Assembly (NCBI GenBank): GCA_036250225.1
Contig: JAPZLL010000002.1
Coordinates: 62,001-126,000 of the forward strand
Direction of reading: 5' to 3'
DNA length: 64,000 nucleotides
Source: Cercophora sp. LCS_1
Taxonomy: Eukaryota > Ascomycota > Sordariomycetes > Sordariales > Lasiosphaeriaceae
The position numbers were made by a program, and so were the translations under genes. This document shows, piece after piece, positions 24,664 through 36,762 of the stretch. Each line of letters opens with the position of its first letter. Within the stretch, counting starts at the first letter, position 1. The notes beneath the pieces were generated by a model that worked only from the letters and a program-made list of their open reading frames with translations, did no database searches and was not told the DNA's origin.

Positions 24664-25575
24664 ATGGCAGCCTACCCACCCCTCTCGGAGCGCCCGCTCA
24701 AAAACACAATCGCCCTCTTCGACGTGGACAAAACCCTCTCCATGCCACGCAAGGTATTCACTATCCCCCCCCCCCTTTTATATCCATCCCGTGCCAACGA
24801 ACATGTTAGCTCGCAACCCCCGAAATGCTCTCTCTCCTCTCCGCCCTCCGCCAAAAATGCGCCATCGGTTTCGTAGGCGGCTCCGACCTCACCAAGCAAC
24901 AGGAACAACTAGGCGACGCAGCCGGTGTTGACGTCAAAACCCTGTTCGACTTCTGTTTCCCCGAGAACGGTCTGTCAGCCTACAAGCTCGGCAACCCCCT
25001 TCCCTCGACGAGTTTCATCAAGTGGATCGGCGAGCCCAAATACAAGGAGCTGGTACGGTTCATCCTGCGGTATATCTCCGAGATTGAGGATATCCCCGTC
25101 ATGAGGGGGACGTTTGTCGAGTTTCGGAACGGGATGATCAACGTGAGCCCGATTGGGCGGAATGCGACCCCCCAGGAGAGGGATGACTTTGAGGCGTGGG
25201 ATAAGAAGGCTGGGATTAGGGAGAAGATGGTTGCGGCGCTCAAGGAGCGGTTTGGGGGGTTGGGCCTTACGTGAGTGTTTCTGGTGATAATGTTGGAGAG
25301 GAGGATGGCTAACGGCGGATAGATTCTCGATCGGTGGGCAGATCTCGTTCGACGTGTTCCCTACCGGGTGGGATAAGACGTATTGCCTTGACCAGCTAGA
25401 GAGGGACGCCAAGACGGAGGGGGGGATCGAGTACGCTACGATTCACTTCTTCGGGGACAAGACGTTCAAGGGCGGGAATGATTATGAGATCTATGAGGAT
25501 TCGCGCACCATTGGGCATTCGGTTGTCGATCCGGATGATACCATCAAGCAGATCAAGGAGATCTTTGATCTTTGA
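24664..25575 (+). CDS. sec53: Phosphomannomutase
   Basis: The enzyme converts mannose-6-phosphate to mannose-1-phosphate in the cytosol, feeding GDP-mannose for N-glycosylation, O-mannosylation, GPI anchors and wall mannan. Three exons, 24664-24753, 24810-25270 and 25323-25575, give 267 residues, close to the eukaryotic PMM length. Introns are 56 bp (containing a long C-run) and 52 bp. HAD motif I reads ALFDVDKTLS near residue 20, with both Asp present. Further PMM landmarks are FVGGSDLTKQQEQLG, ENGLSAYK, RGTFVEFRNGMINVSPIGR and FPTGWDKTYCLDQL, then HFFGDKTFKGGNDYEIY, which carries the HAD motif IV region. Motif I has Lys where animal and yeast PMMs have Gly (DxDGT); the nucleophile and general acid Asp are intact. 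Confidence 0.95.
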
Positions 25576-25807
25576 GGAGAGACATGAAAAAGATAGGACG
25601 GTCATCCTGGGACCCCTAGCGTTGATATGACTGGCAAAAAGGGATTATAATGACATCAGAGCAAGCATTGCGATTTGTGGATGATGAAACTGGATTCATT
25701 CAACCATATAAACACCACTTCGCCAAACTATATCCAAAAGGCCGTCTCGAAGAAGCATAATTAAGTAGCAAGTCAAGTCATCCAACCATGATTCATCATC
25801 GTCTGTC

Positions 25808-28800
25808 TTAGTGCCCAAACTCCAAATGCGGCACAATCACCGGTCCGTACTTGGTCGTGCTCGTAAATGCACCGTCGCCCTGCACCACAAAATCCACCGC
25901 CAGACTCAGCTTGCTCAACCCGCCCGAGTGCCCGCTCTCCACGCTCGCCGCGTACTGCTGCATGCCCGCCTGCTGACCCTGTGCAACCGCGTCTGGATCG
26001 TACGCCACAATGGCCACGTAATTCCTCCTTGCCATGAGCTTCTTGTGCTCTCTTGCTGCGCCCGACGCATCCGTGTGGAAGATCTCCATCATGTCCTCCT
26101 TTGTATCCGACACCTCGTGCGTCGATTTGTGGCCGTTTTGTGGCACGTACAGGAGCTTGTTGTTGTGTAGCATCTTCATGAGGTACTGTGATGCCGGCGC
26201 GGCCACGATGGGCGACGCAATGACCTGGTACATGGTCTTGTGGTCCGAGGGATGAGACGGGTCGTGGACGAGACCTGCGCCGGAGCAGTTGACGTCTGTG
26301 CGAGTTAGCAGTGACACTTGCGTAGTGAGTAGAGAACATACCGCCTGAGAGGAAGGTCATGCGGATGCCCTTTTGCTGGGCAATCGTCTGTAGCGTCCGG
26401 ATGAGGTATGTCCTCTCCAAATCCTTGCTCTCGTGTGTCCAGAGATCTTTGAGCTCCTCGGCAATGTCAAACTCGCCGAACTGGTTGAGCACGTTGCCCA
26501 TGAGGCCAGACTTGCCCACTGCCTTTTTAACTTCCTTGAAGCCTTGCTGCACCATCTCCTTGCCACCGACGACGCCCGCGACTGAGCTTGTTACCTTGCC
26601 GAGAATGTTGTATGTGGTGTTGACAGCCTTCTTGCCCGTCGCGAAGGTGTTGGCCAGCGTCTCGACCGTCTCTAGTCTGGGGTAGATTACTGGCACCGAC
26701 AACATCCAGATGCAGTGCTGCACGCTGGGTGGTAAAGTTGCCACTTTGGGGAAGATGCCTTGGTATGTTGGCCCTGCCATGACGCGACTCTGGGTGCGCT
26801 CGGAGCGGCAATCAGGGCCGACAACAACCACAGCCGGACCGAGGTACTTGACAAAGTGCCACCCAGAGCCAGTGATGGTGAACAGATCCATGTCGTGGCT
26901 GACATTGCGGAGGATCTCAACCGTGGTGTGATGCTGGAAGAGGAGGTACATCTCAATGGCGATGCGGCCAATGTTCTTGAAGATGGCCGACTGCTGCATG
27001 TAGTCGGGATAGGAGCCGAAACCGTCGAAACTGCCCATGTTAGTGTCAAACTGTTGTCGGGTGCTGCTGCTACTTACATGTCATGATCGTCGATCTGCAG
27101 GACGTGGGGAATCTGTGCAAATGCTTCCCTCATGAACGGCTGATCAAAATGGCTAGTGTAGTAGTGGAAGTAGGCATGAGAGACGTCCTCCTCGTGCCTT
27201 GCTGTCCAAGGAGTATTCTTTCTGTTTTCTCGCCCCTGCATCCCGAGCCATTGTCTCAGGAGCGGCACCTCCCTCCACAGCCTGTCTCCGTAGATCTGGT
27301 CGCCCAGGCCAAGCTGGACATGGAAGCCACCGCATTCGACGTTCTTCTGGAGGATGTCCTTCCACATGAACCCGACGCCGCCAAGCTTGGCTCTCTCGCT
27401 TTGGTTGGTTGCCGGGAGGAAGTCATTGCCTGAGTGCGCAATCATGCGCCAGCCCGTCTCGTACCGCCCAGCAACAACAAACTCGTAGCGTGTGCACCCA
27501 AGATGGGACGTCACGGCGTACGTCCAACGCTCGGTGCCCTGGTCAGACATCGGGAGGTCCATGTCGTACTTGAAGAAGGACCATCGTTGGTGCGTGTAGA
27601 TATTTTGCGGGACAAGTTGGCGGGGGTTGGGGGAGAGATCCATGCTCAAGTGGATGTGGATGGTTGGTGGTTGCGGTGTATCGCTGACAATCATGATGCT
27701 TCCGAGCCATAGGCCCTTCTCCAAGTCCATGTTCACATAGCGCAGATATGGACCGAAGTAGACGCCATTCGTCGGCATTACTTTGTACACGTCGATTCCG
27801 GCGCTCGGAGGAGGCCCGGTGAAGCCCGCTGTCGTAGGTGCGGCAGATGCAGCTACGCTCATGATGCTCTCAGCATACCCGGGTGTCTGGGGCTGTTGGA
27901 ACATGGGAGACGCAAGGGCAGCCTTGCCGTTGCCCAGGAAAGGCGACCCGAGTGGGTTGCCATATGTCGAGGCCGTCGGCGACAGCGGAGCAGAGTCATG
28001 GTATAAAGGGTTGGGTCCCTTGGGGAACTCCCATTGTGTGGCCTGGGTGGCAAGGTGGATGTAGTAGTACTGGCCAGAGTTTTGGTCCAAGTGAGCAATC
28101 CATCCTTCTGGCAAGGGCGGCGGAGACGCAGCAGCAGCCATCAACGAGGGCGTATGTTGTAGGCTGGTCTGTCCATTTTGCACCGGCTCCAGCTGTTGTT
28201 TGGTGTCGTTCGCAAAAGCCGGATGTGCCTGTGCCGCATGCGCCGAGTTGTTCGCAAGAGCAGGGTGGCCCGAGTTTGCGAGTGCCGGGTGGCCGGCGTT
28301 ATGAGCGGGGATCGCAGCAGCAGTAGCGGTAGCAGCAGGCTGTTGCTTTGCAGAGGAGGAACCGGCTTGAGCGGTGGCTGGTCTGCCGTTAGCTGCCGAG
28401 GCTTGCTTCTGGCCGGCTTGAGCGTTGGCATTGGCATTGGCATTGACATTTGCTGCATTTGCTTGAGCAGGCCGCCCTTTTTCATTCGGATATTGGGATC
28501 CCGAGTTCGGTGTGACAGAGGAATAGGCAGGCGGGGGCGTGGATGCTTGCATTCGCGCAAAGTCCTGTTCGAGAACGCTGACCTGCAAACTCGCACCTTG
28601 TGGCACTTGCGTAGATGCGTTGGGGTTCGGTGGCAGGTTGAAACCGGGCTGTGGTGTGGGCTCCGTCACCACGTCGGCGCCCTGGTATACGGTGGGAGGT
28701 CCGAACGGCTGTTGATCCGGAGTCTCGGTCGGCGTCCATGGCCGCCTTGCCGGCTGTGGTTGAGCGACTTGGGCCGGAGGGTGTTGTCCACCATATGCTG

Positions 28801-29677
28801 CCAGTCGCGACTGGGCGGCAGCGCTCTGGAGACTGTTGCTCTGAAGACTGTTCAGGGTTGCGGTTCCCGAGATACCCGCGGCGGCGTATCTCGCCTCGAT
28901 GGCGCCGCCGGGGAGGTCCACGATGGGCGTCTCAGGAGGTGGGGGCGAGCCACGACTGGCCCTCGTCGTGGAAGTCGAGGCAGTGGATGAGAAGCGGTTG
29001 AGAGATTCTTGGTTGCTCGAGTTCTTGCGACCAGAAGCGCCCGGGGGAGGGTAGTATGGTTTCTGCTGGTACGCATTTGATATCTTTGGCGCGGGTGATT
29101 GCGCGGACTGCACCGGTTGTACTGGTTGCGCCGGCTTCACCACGGGAGGCCGCAGCGGCTTCGCAAACAGCTCGTCTTTGTCGTCGACAGGACTAGACGG
29201 ACTGAGAGGTTTTGGGAAGGTTCCCCTCCTCTCAGCCAGACCGGCCTTCTTCTCGCCTGGGCTCATGGTGGGGGCCGGGGAACTCGAAGTGCCGGCCGGC
29301 GAACCCGTGTAAATCCTGCTGGCAGGCGAGGGCGTGTTCTTCCTCGCATCATCCGGATACGGTAGACGCGCTACGGGCTTTGCGACGGGTATGTCTTCAG
29401 GATAGGGCAGCGGCGCGGCAGAGCTCGAGGCGCCAAAGGGCATGGGAAAGTCTGGGAGCGGCGGGAGCGAGGCTGCCGCTGTCGGCTTGGAGGACGAGGA
29501 CGAGGCCGCAGACGATGTTGGGGGCGCAGGATACTTGAAACGCTCCGATGGCTTCGGGCTTTGCGGCTTGAATATCCTGAGGGGCTCGACGGTCGGGCTG
29601 TCGCAATCGTCGCCAGCCGGACCTGGCCTGCTCATGAAGAGCTCCTCATCAGGCACGTTGCGCGATCGGGCTGCCAT
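25808..29677 (-). CDS. WW-domain protein with PhoD-like phosphatase domain
   Basis: The product has 1258 residues. Exons are 29677-27078, 27030-26342 and 26295-25808; the introns are 47 and 46 bp. The first 500 residues are Pro/Ser/Ala/Gln-rich and look disordered. A WW domain follows near residues 518-552 (LPEGWIAHLDQNSGQYYYI then TQWEFPKGPNPL, with both Trp present). The rest is a PhoD-like metallophosphatase: GLGDQIYGDRLWREVPLL, and, created only by splicing, DDHDIFDGFGSYPDYMQQ near residue 867, then LSGDVNCSGAG formed across the second splice. Asp, His and Asn residues of these motifs are the expected metal ligands. PhoD relatives are phosphodiesterases or alkaline phosphatases, but no signal peptide is seen, so an intracellular role is likely. 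The WW domain suggests recruitment by PPxY-type ligands. The substrate is unknown. Confidence 0.88.
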
Positions 29678-32526
29678 GATCCCGACAGCTGCCGGTCTAC
29701 GACCGACCGGCGACCGCAGAGGAGAGAGACGGGTGGGTTGGGGCGGGGCGCAAAAGGGCGCGCAGGTCGACGAGATGCCGGATGTTCGATGTCTTTGTCG
29801 CGAAGCTCGATGCGCAGTGTGCTATCAGACACGGCGAGAAGGATGACTTGTCGCTTCCGATCAGGCGCGGGGTGTGTGGTGGGCGACCTCCGCCAAGGCC
29901 CGCAGGACAAACCCCTCCTTTGGCTGACGGCGACACAGAACCTGAACAGAGGCAGGCAGGTGGTGAGCAAATCGCAGAGCAACGGCGATGTTGAAGCAAG
30001 CAGGAGGATGAAACAGAATCAACGCGGTCACAAAAATATCTCCCAGATCGAGACCGGCCAGAGGGTCATATGCGGCCAGATGCGCAGGCCATGGAAACCG
30101 CTGTCAGGGGATGAGGTGGGCGGCGGAAAGGAGCCGGGAGCTGGCTGCTTGGACCATTGATACCCTGCCTGGGCCGGAGGGATAAAGGTTGACAATGATT
30201 GGTCTCATCCGGCGGGCGCTTACGAGGCTTGGGGGTGATGGACCATTGAAACAACCATTTGAACGCGTCCAGCAAGCGCTTCAAAGCACGCTTTGGGGGC
30301 CCAGGCGGTTATCTGCCTTCATATTGGACGCTTGCATTGAATTTGATGTCTCGTCGTGCTTGCCGACTCCAGCAGACGGGCACGAATCTTGGTGTTGGAG
30401 TCATTGCATGTGTTGCATTGCCATTGCAGGTGTTTTGGGGGCGAAATCGCCGTGACTGGTCTCTGGCCATAAAACGATCCCCCGCATCGCTGCTAGGCCT
30501 GTGCTGGGCTGCCCTGTGATCGACGGCGGGGCAAACCACCATAAAGCTCAGACCATGCTTCCCGTCGCCTTGCCGTGGTTATTTTTGGCGTGATACCAGT
30601 CCGTCTTCCGTACCTGCGCAAACCTCTGCCGAGATGAGGCGCGACCCATGGTCTCTGGCAGAATTGACGGGCATGACACGCTTTGCGAATCCCTTCTCGC
30701 GGGTCCATTGCCGAGACGAAGGATGAGAGACGAGACCCGTTACACAGACTTGGTCGTCCTCATCTCTCGTGCAGGACGCAATCATTGCAATCAGCCGCCA
30801 ACTGCAGCGGCGAAGCGCCCGGCGAAGACACAAAGCCAGCACCATGCACTACGCCAACAGACGCAACCCCGTTGCACCCGGTCTCCACCTTACTTGTGAG
30901 ATGGCTGCTCGTCTTTGGGGTGCGGGAATGCCGGGGACTCTGGAGATCTGGCTCGAATGTCCGATTCAGACTGTGCGAGACTCGAAGGCGTAACGAGTAA
31001 CACCATCGTGCCGACGGGTTCAACGGCCTCCACGCCAACTGTGTTCCCGCCGCCACAACGTCGTTAGCCATCGCTAGCCATCGCTAGCCATCGCGTTGAA
31101 GCTTGTGAGCCTTGATCTGACATCACCTTGCCTCATTGGTTCTCGACAGTCAATTCTGGCTGTAATCTGTGCTGCATGGCTCTTCCGCAAGTCCCTGACG
31201 GAATAAACGAGCTACGGTGGCCGAAAACCGCGTGTCTCGCTCTCGACGAGAGGAATGAATCCCTTAGCCTTGACGGCAACCCGAGGGGCTTGCATTTTTT
31301 CCAGGGCTCTGAGCCAGGCGTCCTAGCACACCACAGGCGCCAACACCAAACTGCTGAGTCATCTGCAAGGTCTTGATTAGGTCCAATAGGAGTACAACCC
31401 GTTACACAGACCCGACAGACCTGCAAGACATTCCACCGCAGAAGACGGGGAAGACGCAATGTCGCACAGACCATATGGGACATGTTGAACTTGTTGACGC
31501 CGGAGGATGATCAACGGTCACCGATCGAGAATTTGCGATGCGGAGGTGGCCGGCATCCGAGCAAAGACAAAAGAAAAGTGAAACTAGGTGGTCCGTCCTC
31601 GGCCGGGGTGAGGTGAGGAATGGTGAATCTGCTCTAGAGTAGGCACTTTGTCACTCCACCGGGACAGGGGAAGCAGAGATGCAATCCCGGTGAGACAAAA
31701 CACTGCAGCACCAGCCTGAAAGCGTCGACAGCAGCAGGCTGGGACTCCAACAGCAGTTGGCTCCGTGGACTGCTCGTTTCTGCCAAAGGCTCGGACGAGA
31801 CTATACGAGCTTTGGCAGTCACAGACATACTCTTTGGATCCCAACTCTCGAAGACGGATGCCTCAAGCCAAAGAATCTCAAGTCAAGGAAATTTGGTAGT
31901 CGTGCTGGCCAGCACTTTAACTTTTCGGCTTTGAAACTGCAGCTTTGCATGCAGGCGGGGTGTGCATGTCTCATTGCACCATTGACCTCTCAAATCAGCG
32001 GATGGCCCAGCACCTGACCTTGAATTCTCCAACTCCCCCCTCTCCGTTCTCGTGCCTCGGCGTCCCGGACAACCAACTCGGGCAACTCGAGCAGGCGGCG
32101 AGAGCCGCGAAGGATCAACAATGACGGGTGCAAAACTTTCTTCTTCCACCCCCCGCCTTGGTGTTCACTCGCGGTGGACCACCAGCCACTTGCATCGCCA
32201 AGACCACGATGGCAGACGCACCTGGATGCAGTGGTTGAAAGCGAACGGTCCAGTCCAGAGTCTTCGACGCGCAGGAGCAGGGCCATTATCGTGCCCCGCC
32301 TGGAGGCTGGTAGTGTCCTCCAAGGTTCTCTCTTTTTATCCTTTTGATCAAACTCAAGTTGCCTCGATCTTTTTGTTCTCTTGCTCTTGGCCTAGTCAGC
32401 GCGCTTCGGTTGATAAGGCCTGTGCCAGAAACGAAAATTGGGTGTGCGAAAAGGGAGCTCACGCTTTATTCTCATAAAATTCTGCCCGCTACGGATCCTA
32501 TGCGTCGCCAATTGCCTCGGCTACCG
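29678..32526. other. 2.8-kb region with no recognisable gene
   Basis: The region lies between the start of the PhoD-like gene and the 3' end of the HNH gene. It should include the promoter and 5' UTR of the former (down to about 30200) and the 3' UTR of the latter. Frames up to about 200 codons (29561-30160) are antisense or upstream to the PhoD gene and show no domain. A 10-bp tandem repeat sits at 31065-31094. Nothing else stands out. Confidence 0.5.
31065..31094. repeat. Three perfect copies of a 10-bp tandem repeat
   Basis: The unit TAGCCATCGC is present three times head to tail, without mismatch, in the gene-free stretch upstream of the PhoD-like gene. A partial copy (GT-TAG junction) precedes it. 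Confidence 0.95.
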
Positions 32527-33988
32527 TTACTCCAGGTCTTCCTCGTCTGAACTCTCTGAGTCGTCCCCGGAGGAGTCCGAACCATCTTCCGAATCATCTT
32601 CCGAGTCTTCCGAATCCCATACGCTTTTCAGCGGCGGCCATGGGGCCCCTGATACACCCGGCCAGTAGGTGATGATGCCTAACTGAAGAAACTCCGGCTT
32701 GTCCGGCACCGCCTCCAGCACTTTGGCGCCTCCAGCCATGGCCACAATCCTCGCCAAAGCCCACTGCAAGCTGAAAGCCATTACCATCTTGTGGGCGTGT
32801 TCCCTCTCGACGTCGATGTAGTAGAGATTCCCGGTCTTAGGGAGTTGCGTTCCGGGCGGGAGCTGCGCAGCAGCCTCGAGTACTGGATTGCCAGGTACCA
32901 GGTCGCCATATGTCCTCTCAAAGATGGCTGAGATGCTTTCAACCGTCCGATGCAATGGCGCCTCGGGCCTCTCCCTCCAGGGCATCCACTGGAACTGCAG
33001 CTTGATTGTCGCAATGCCCTCAGGCTGGCCTTCCCTTAGGGGGAGGACACCCAGACATTCCAGGCCAAAGTAACCCTTAGTCCACCACTCGCAGATCAGT
33101 GGGTGCAGCGAAACCATGTTCCACCTCTTGTCATAGACGTGGGCACCAGAGGTGAAAAGGTTGGCATATTCTTGGGTTTGCTTGACCAGACCGTCCGTGG
33201 TCCGCCCCGAAAAACGGATCCCATCGAAGAGCAATCCCCTAACAAAGCCCGGCTTCAAGTTGGTGGGGTTGAGATTGATGTCAGTTGGGACGATATGGTG
33301 CACCACAGGGTCGCTGGTCCCGAGAATAATGCATCGCTCAGCATCGAGCCGCAATCGCCTTTTTTTCTCCTCGGCTTCTGCCGTGGCGCCGTTGACGGCC
33401 GTTATCTCGAGAGCCGCTCGGGGGTCGTAATCTTCCATCAGTGTCGTGGCTACACCTTCTTCCGCATCTTGGCTTACATATGCCCTCTTTGCTCGACTGG
33501 TGTCTTCCTCAGGCGACTTTTCGCGCTTCCTCTTGGGGCTGACTCGTTCGAACTGACAGCGTTCCTCTCCACGGGCAGATTGGCGCGTGAAGACTGCACA
33601 TCGCGTGTTAAACGTGGGACACCTTGAGCTGAGCGAGGTACTTACACTCTTTTACAAAATTCGGGAACCGGAATAAGTTGCCCAGGAAGAGATCCTTGGC
33701 CGACCCACGATCGCTATACTTGAGGTGCTGCATGGCCATGGTCATCAGAGCAGCGATTTGGAGGTCGCTGAACGGCTTGTAGTTGCTGGGCTTCAGGAGG
33801 GTCCATTTCTCGAACTCCTTCCTCCAGTGGCTTTCCCACTTCTCGATATTTTCAAGGCGTTCTCTGATTTCATCCGCCGAGGGCGCAAGGTCGCTTGGCT
33901 GCTCCCAAAGGGCCTGTGACGATAGTGCCATTGCCCCAAGTCTGGTATGTTGGTTCAAGATGAGAGTGTCGTTTGGTTGGTAGGACAA
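32527..33988 (-). CDS. HNH-nuclease-like fungal protein
   Basis: The product has 469 residues. Exon 1 is 33988-33646, a 52-bp intron occupies 33594-33645 (GTAAGT donor, GTGCAG acceptor), and exon 2 runs 33593-32527. The splice joins FPNFVKE to FFTRQSARGEERC. The central segment RCIILGTSDPVVHHIVPTD near residue 200 fits the fungal HNH_2 pattern (RC-x-G-x-V-x-H-I-P), where the paired His residues would bind metal. The N-terminal helical part (EIRERLENIEKWESHWRKE) and the downstream WWTKGYFGLECL region match the general layout of these proteins, which are expanded in filamentous fungi and have unknown function. The last 40 residues are almost entirely Ser, Asp and Glu. A second in-frame ATG at 33931 is an alternative start. 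Family call is by motif only. Confidence 0.68.
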
Positions 33989-34703
33989 GATTGTTTGTTC
34001 AAGTTGTTGTTCAAAGCAAAGAGGGTGGCTGACCTGGTCAATTTATATCCAAGCAGATTGCAAGCCAAAAGTTAAATCTGTCGGATCTACTTGACTCGTG
34101 CGAATTTCTTGCGGCCGCAAAATAACTTTGGTGGTCGCCGTGACCCCCAGTGTTGGCAATACAGCTTTGGTGGCTTATCAACGAACGGGCCAAGGTATCA
34201 AGCTGCCTCGGCTCAAGCTCCAATCTCAGTGAGGCGCCCACACAGAAAGGGAGGTATCCAGCCCCGCAAAGCATCGAATAACATTACAGAAAGCTTGAAC
34301 CATAACTTTTGGCATCCGGAAAAAAAAAACCTGCATGTGGCGAATTTAAACATAAGACTCGATACCAACTGGAGTATCGGACCAAAGTGTTTTCTGTGGC
34401 TTCGGCGGCTTGGCTTTTTTGGTTCAGGAAACCTTGATGCTGTCTCCCTCCCCTGCAAGCTGCTATCTCACCCCACCCTCGCCGAGTTCGGGTTATCTGC
34501 GCCGGCTGGTCGTCTCCCCTCCAACTCGACGCCATTGACGAACCAGGACTCGGCAAGCGTTAGTCCAGACCTTCGCAGGAGGCCGAGACGGCTGTGACGA
34601 TTAGACCAGCTGATCTGCTGGGTCCAAGATAAACTGCGGCCCCGTCCCTTTCCTTCCTTTTTTCTCTGTTTCGTCACTGTCGCCATCCGCAAACCGTCTC
34701 GCC
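33989..34703. other. Divergent intergenic region, HNH gene to MFS transporter gene
   Basis: These 715 bp hold two divergent promoters. A short A-tract (34320-34329) and C/T-rich DNA before the transporter start are visible. No coding signal or repeat is evident. Confidence 0.55.
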
Positions 34704-36476
34704 ATGTCGTTGAACCGCGTTTCGTCCCTCGAGACGTTTGCTATTCTCCATACGGACCAGAGGTCCAGGAGAAGCTCAGATGCCTCGACGCGCGCCAGGA
34801 AGCTGAGCTTCAACCCCATTCCGCAAGAATGGGATCCCATCCCGACGCTCGACTCGGTCCAGGCCGTTGGAGCCTTTGAGGTCCCCAAGTGGAAGCGCAT
34901 GCGTAGGTCGATATTCATCTCCGAGGTCTCGCTTCACTGGCTTATCCGCAACAGTCCAGGTCACCGTGACTGTCATCTACTGTCTCTTCGCCGCCGGCGT
35001 TGTGTTCGGCTATGCTGCCATCAAACCCGTCCTCAAGCACGAAGGCGCCTACAAGGAGGTGTGCTCAGCCCAGACTTCTGTCAGTGTGCATACGTGTGTT
35101 GAGATGCATCTCAACCTCATGTTCACTGTCGCCGCCGTGACGACAAATGTAGCTGCCCTCCCCATCGGTGCTATCCTCGATCACTACGGTCCCCGAGTCT
35201 GTGGCGTTTTGGGCAGTGTGTTCCTCGCAATTGGGGCTGCCCTGATGGCGTTTGAGAACCGCGTCCCCTTTGACGGACTACTTTTTGGATACGGATTCCT
35301 CGCCCTGGGCGGCCCCTTTACATATATCAGCTCTTTCCAGCTGTCTAACGCTTTCCCGCGTAACTCTGGCCTTGTTCTGGCGCTGCTCACAGGCGCCTTT
35401 GACGCCTCTAGCGCCTTGTTTTTGGTGTACCGCATCATCTACGAGAAGTCTGGTGGTGCTTTTGGCCACCGCAAGTTCTTCCTTGCTTATCTCGTTGTCC
35501 CTGCGGTGATTGCCCTCTGCCAGTTTCTCATCCTCCCCGCCCAGTCCTACAAGACTGTCGGCGAGTTGGTCGAGGAGATCGAGGAGCCCATTGCCAGCCC
35601 GAGTGCCTACGACCAGGTTGACGAGGAAACCGCCCTCCTCCAGGAGGAAGAGCGCGCTCACCGCGAGGCTGTCATCGAAGGCGTCCAGGATCTGCTTGGT
35701 TCGGCCAAGGCAGATAAGCAAGCCCGCCGCGAGGAACGTAAGAATGAGATCTCGGGTGTGTGGGGTGTTATGCACGCCTACTCGGCGTGGGATCAAATCA
35801 AGTCCCCTTGGTTCATCCTGATCTGTCTCTTCACGGGTTCGTTCTTCTTCTCTGTCTTCCTCTTTATTCGCTAACTCGAGCAGTGATCCAAATGACCCGC
35901 ATCAACTACTTCGTTGCCACGATTCGTCCCCAGTATGAGGCCATCTTCCACTCGCCCGAAAAGGCCGTCGAGATCAACAACTTTTTCGACATTGCCCTCC
36001 CCCTCGGCGGTCTCATCTCGATCCCCTTTATCGGCGTCTTCCTCGATCACAACTCCACCTCCCGCGTTCTCTCCGCGCTCGTCACCTGCGCCACGGCGAT
36101 TGGCGTTTTTGGTGTCATCCCCACAACGTGGTCCGCGTATCTTGGCATCTGCCTCTTTGTGCTCTACCGTCCGTTTTACTACACGGCTGTCTCGGATTAC
36201 TCGGCGAAGGTGTTCGGTTTCCGCACGTTCGGAACGGTGTATGGCACCATCATCTGCCTGAGTGGACTGTTCAACTTTAGCCAGTCTGGGCTGGACTATT
36301 TGTTCCATGAGACATTCAAGGGCAACCCGGTGCCTGTCAACATCATGCTGCTGAGCATGGGGTTGGCTGTCGGCATCGCGCTGCTGGTCTTTGTCACCAC
36401 GAGGGCGGCAGCAATGAGGAGAAAGATGTTGGAGACAGAAGCCGTGAGCGCCTTTACTGAGACCAGGTGGGGCTGA
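34704..36476 (+). CDS. Major facilitator transporter, Fmp42-like
   Basis: A 557-residue MFS protein is encoded by exons 34704-34902, 34955-35836 and 35884-36476 (introns 52 and 47 bp; the second has a GTTCGT donor). Translation after splicing reads KWKRMLQVTVTVIYCLFAAG and ICLFTVIQMTRINYFVATI, which restores helices 1 and 7. About twelve hydrophobic segments are visible. Helix 2-3 has the MFS-type signature GAILDHYGPRVCGVLGS (A-motif-like). A charged central loop (residues about 290-360, with VDEETALLQEEER) separates the two six-helix halves. The sequence resembles the fungal Fmp42/YMR221C group, related to animal SLC43 amino acid transporters. Substrate and membrane are not known; yeast Fmp42 has been seen in mitochondrial preparations. 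Confidence 0.88.
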
Positions 36477-36762
36477 TTGATTGTAATATACGATGGCTTG
36501 GAATATGCAGGACGAAGAAACGCACGGAAAGATACATGCTGGATTGTATTTGCTTTACGGTTCACGGTTGCATGGCAAGGCAAGCGGACGGAGTTGAGCG
36601 AGCAAAGCATTGAGTATATGAATCAAGGCATGGCGCCGCGGTGATAGTCATTCGCATCTATCTACCTACCCTGATCTGGTATCATGCAAGCTCAACCGAG
36701 CTCAATCCAAAAATACACATGTATACCAACATTTGGATACCGACATATCACCCAATGGATGA

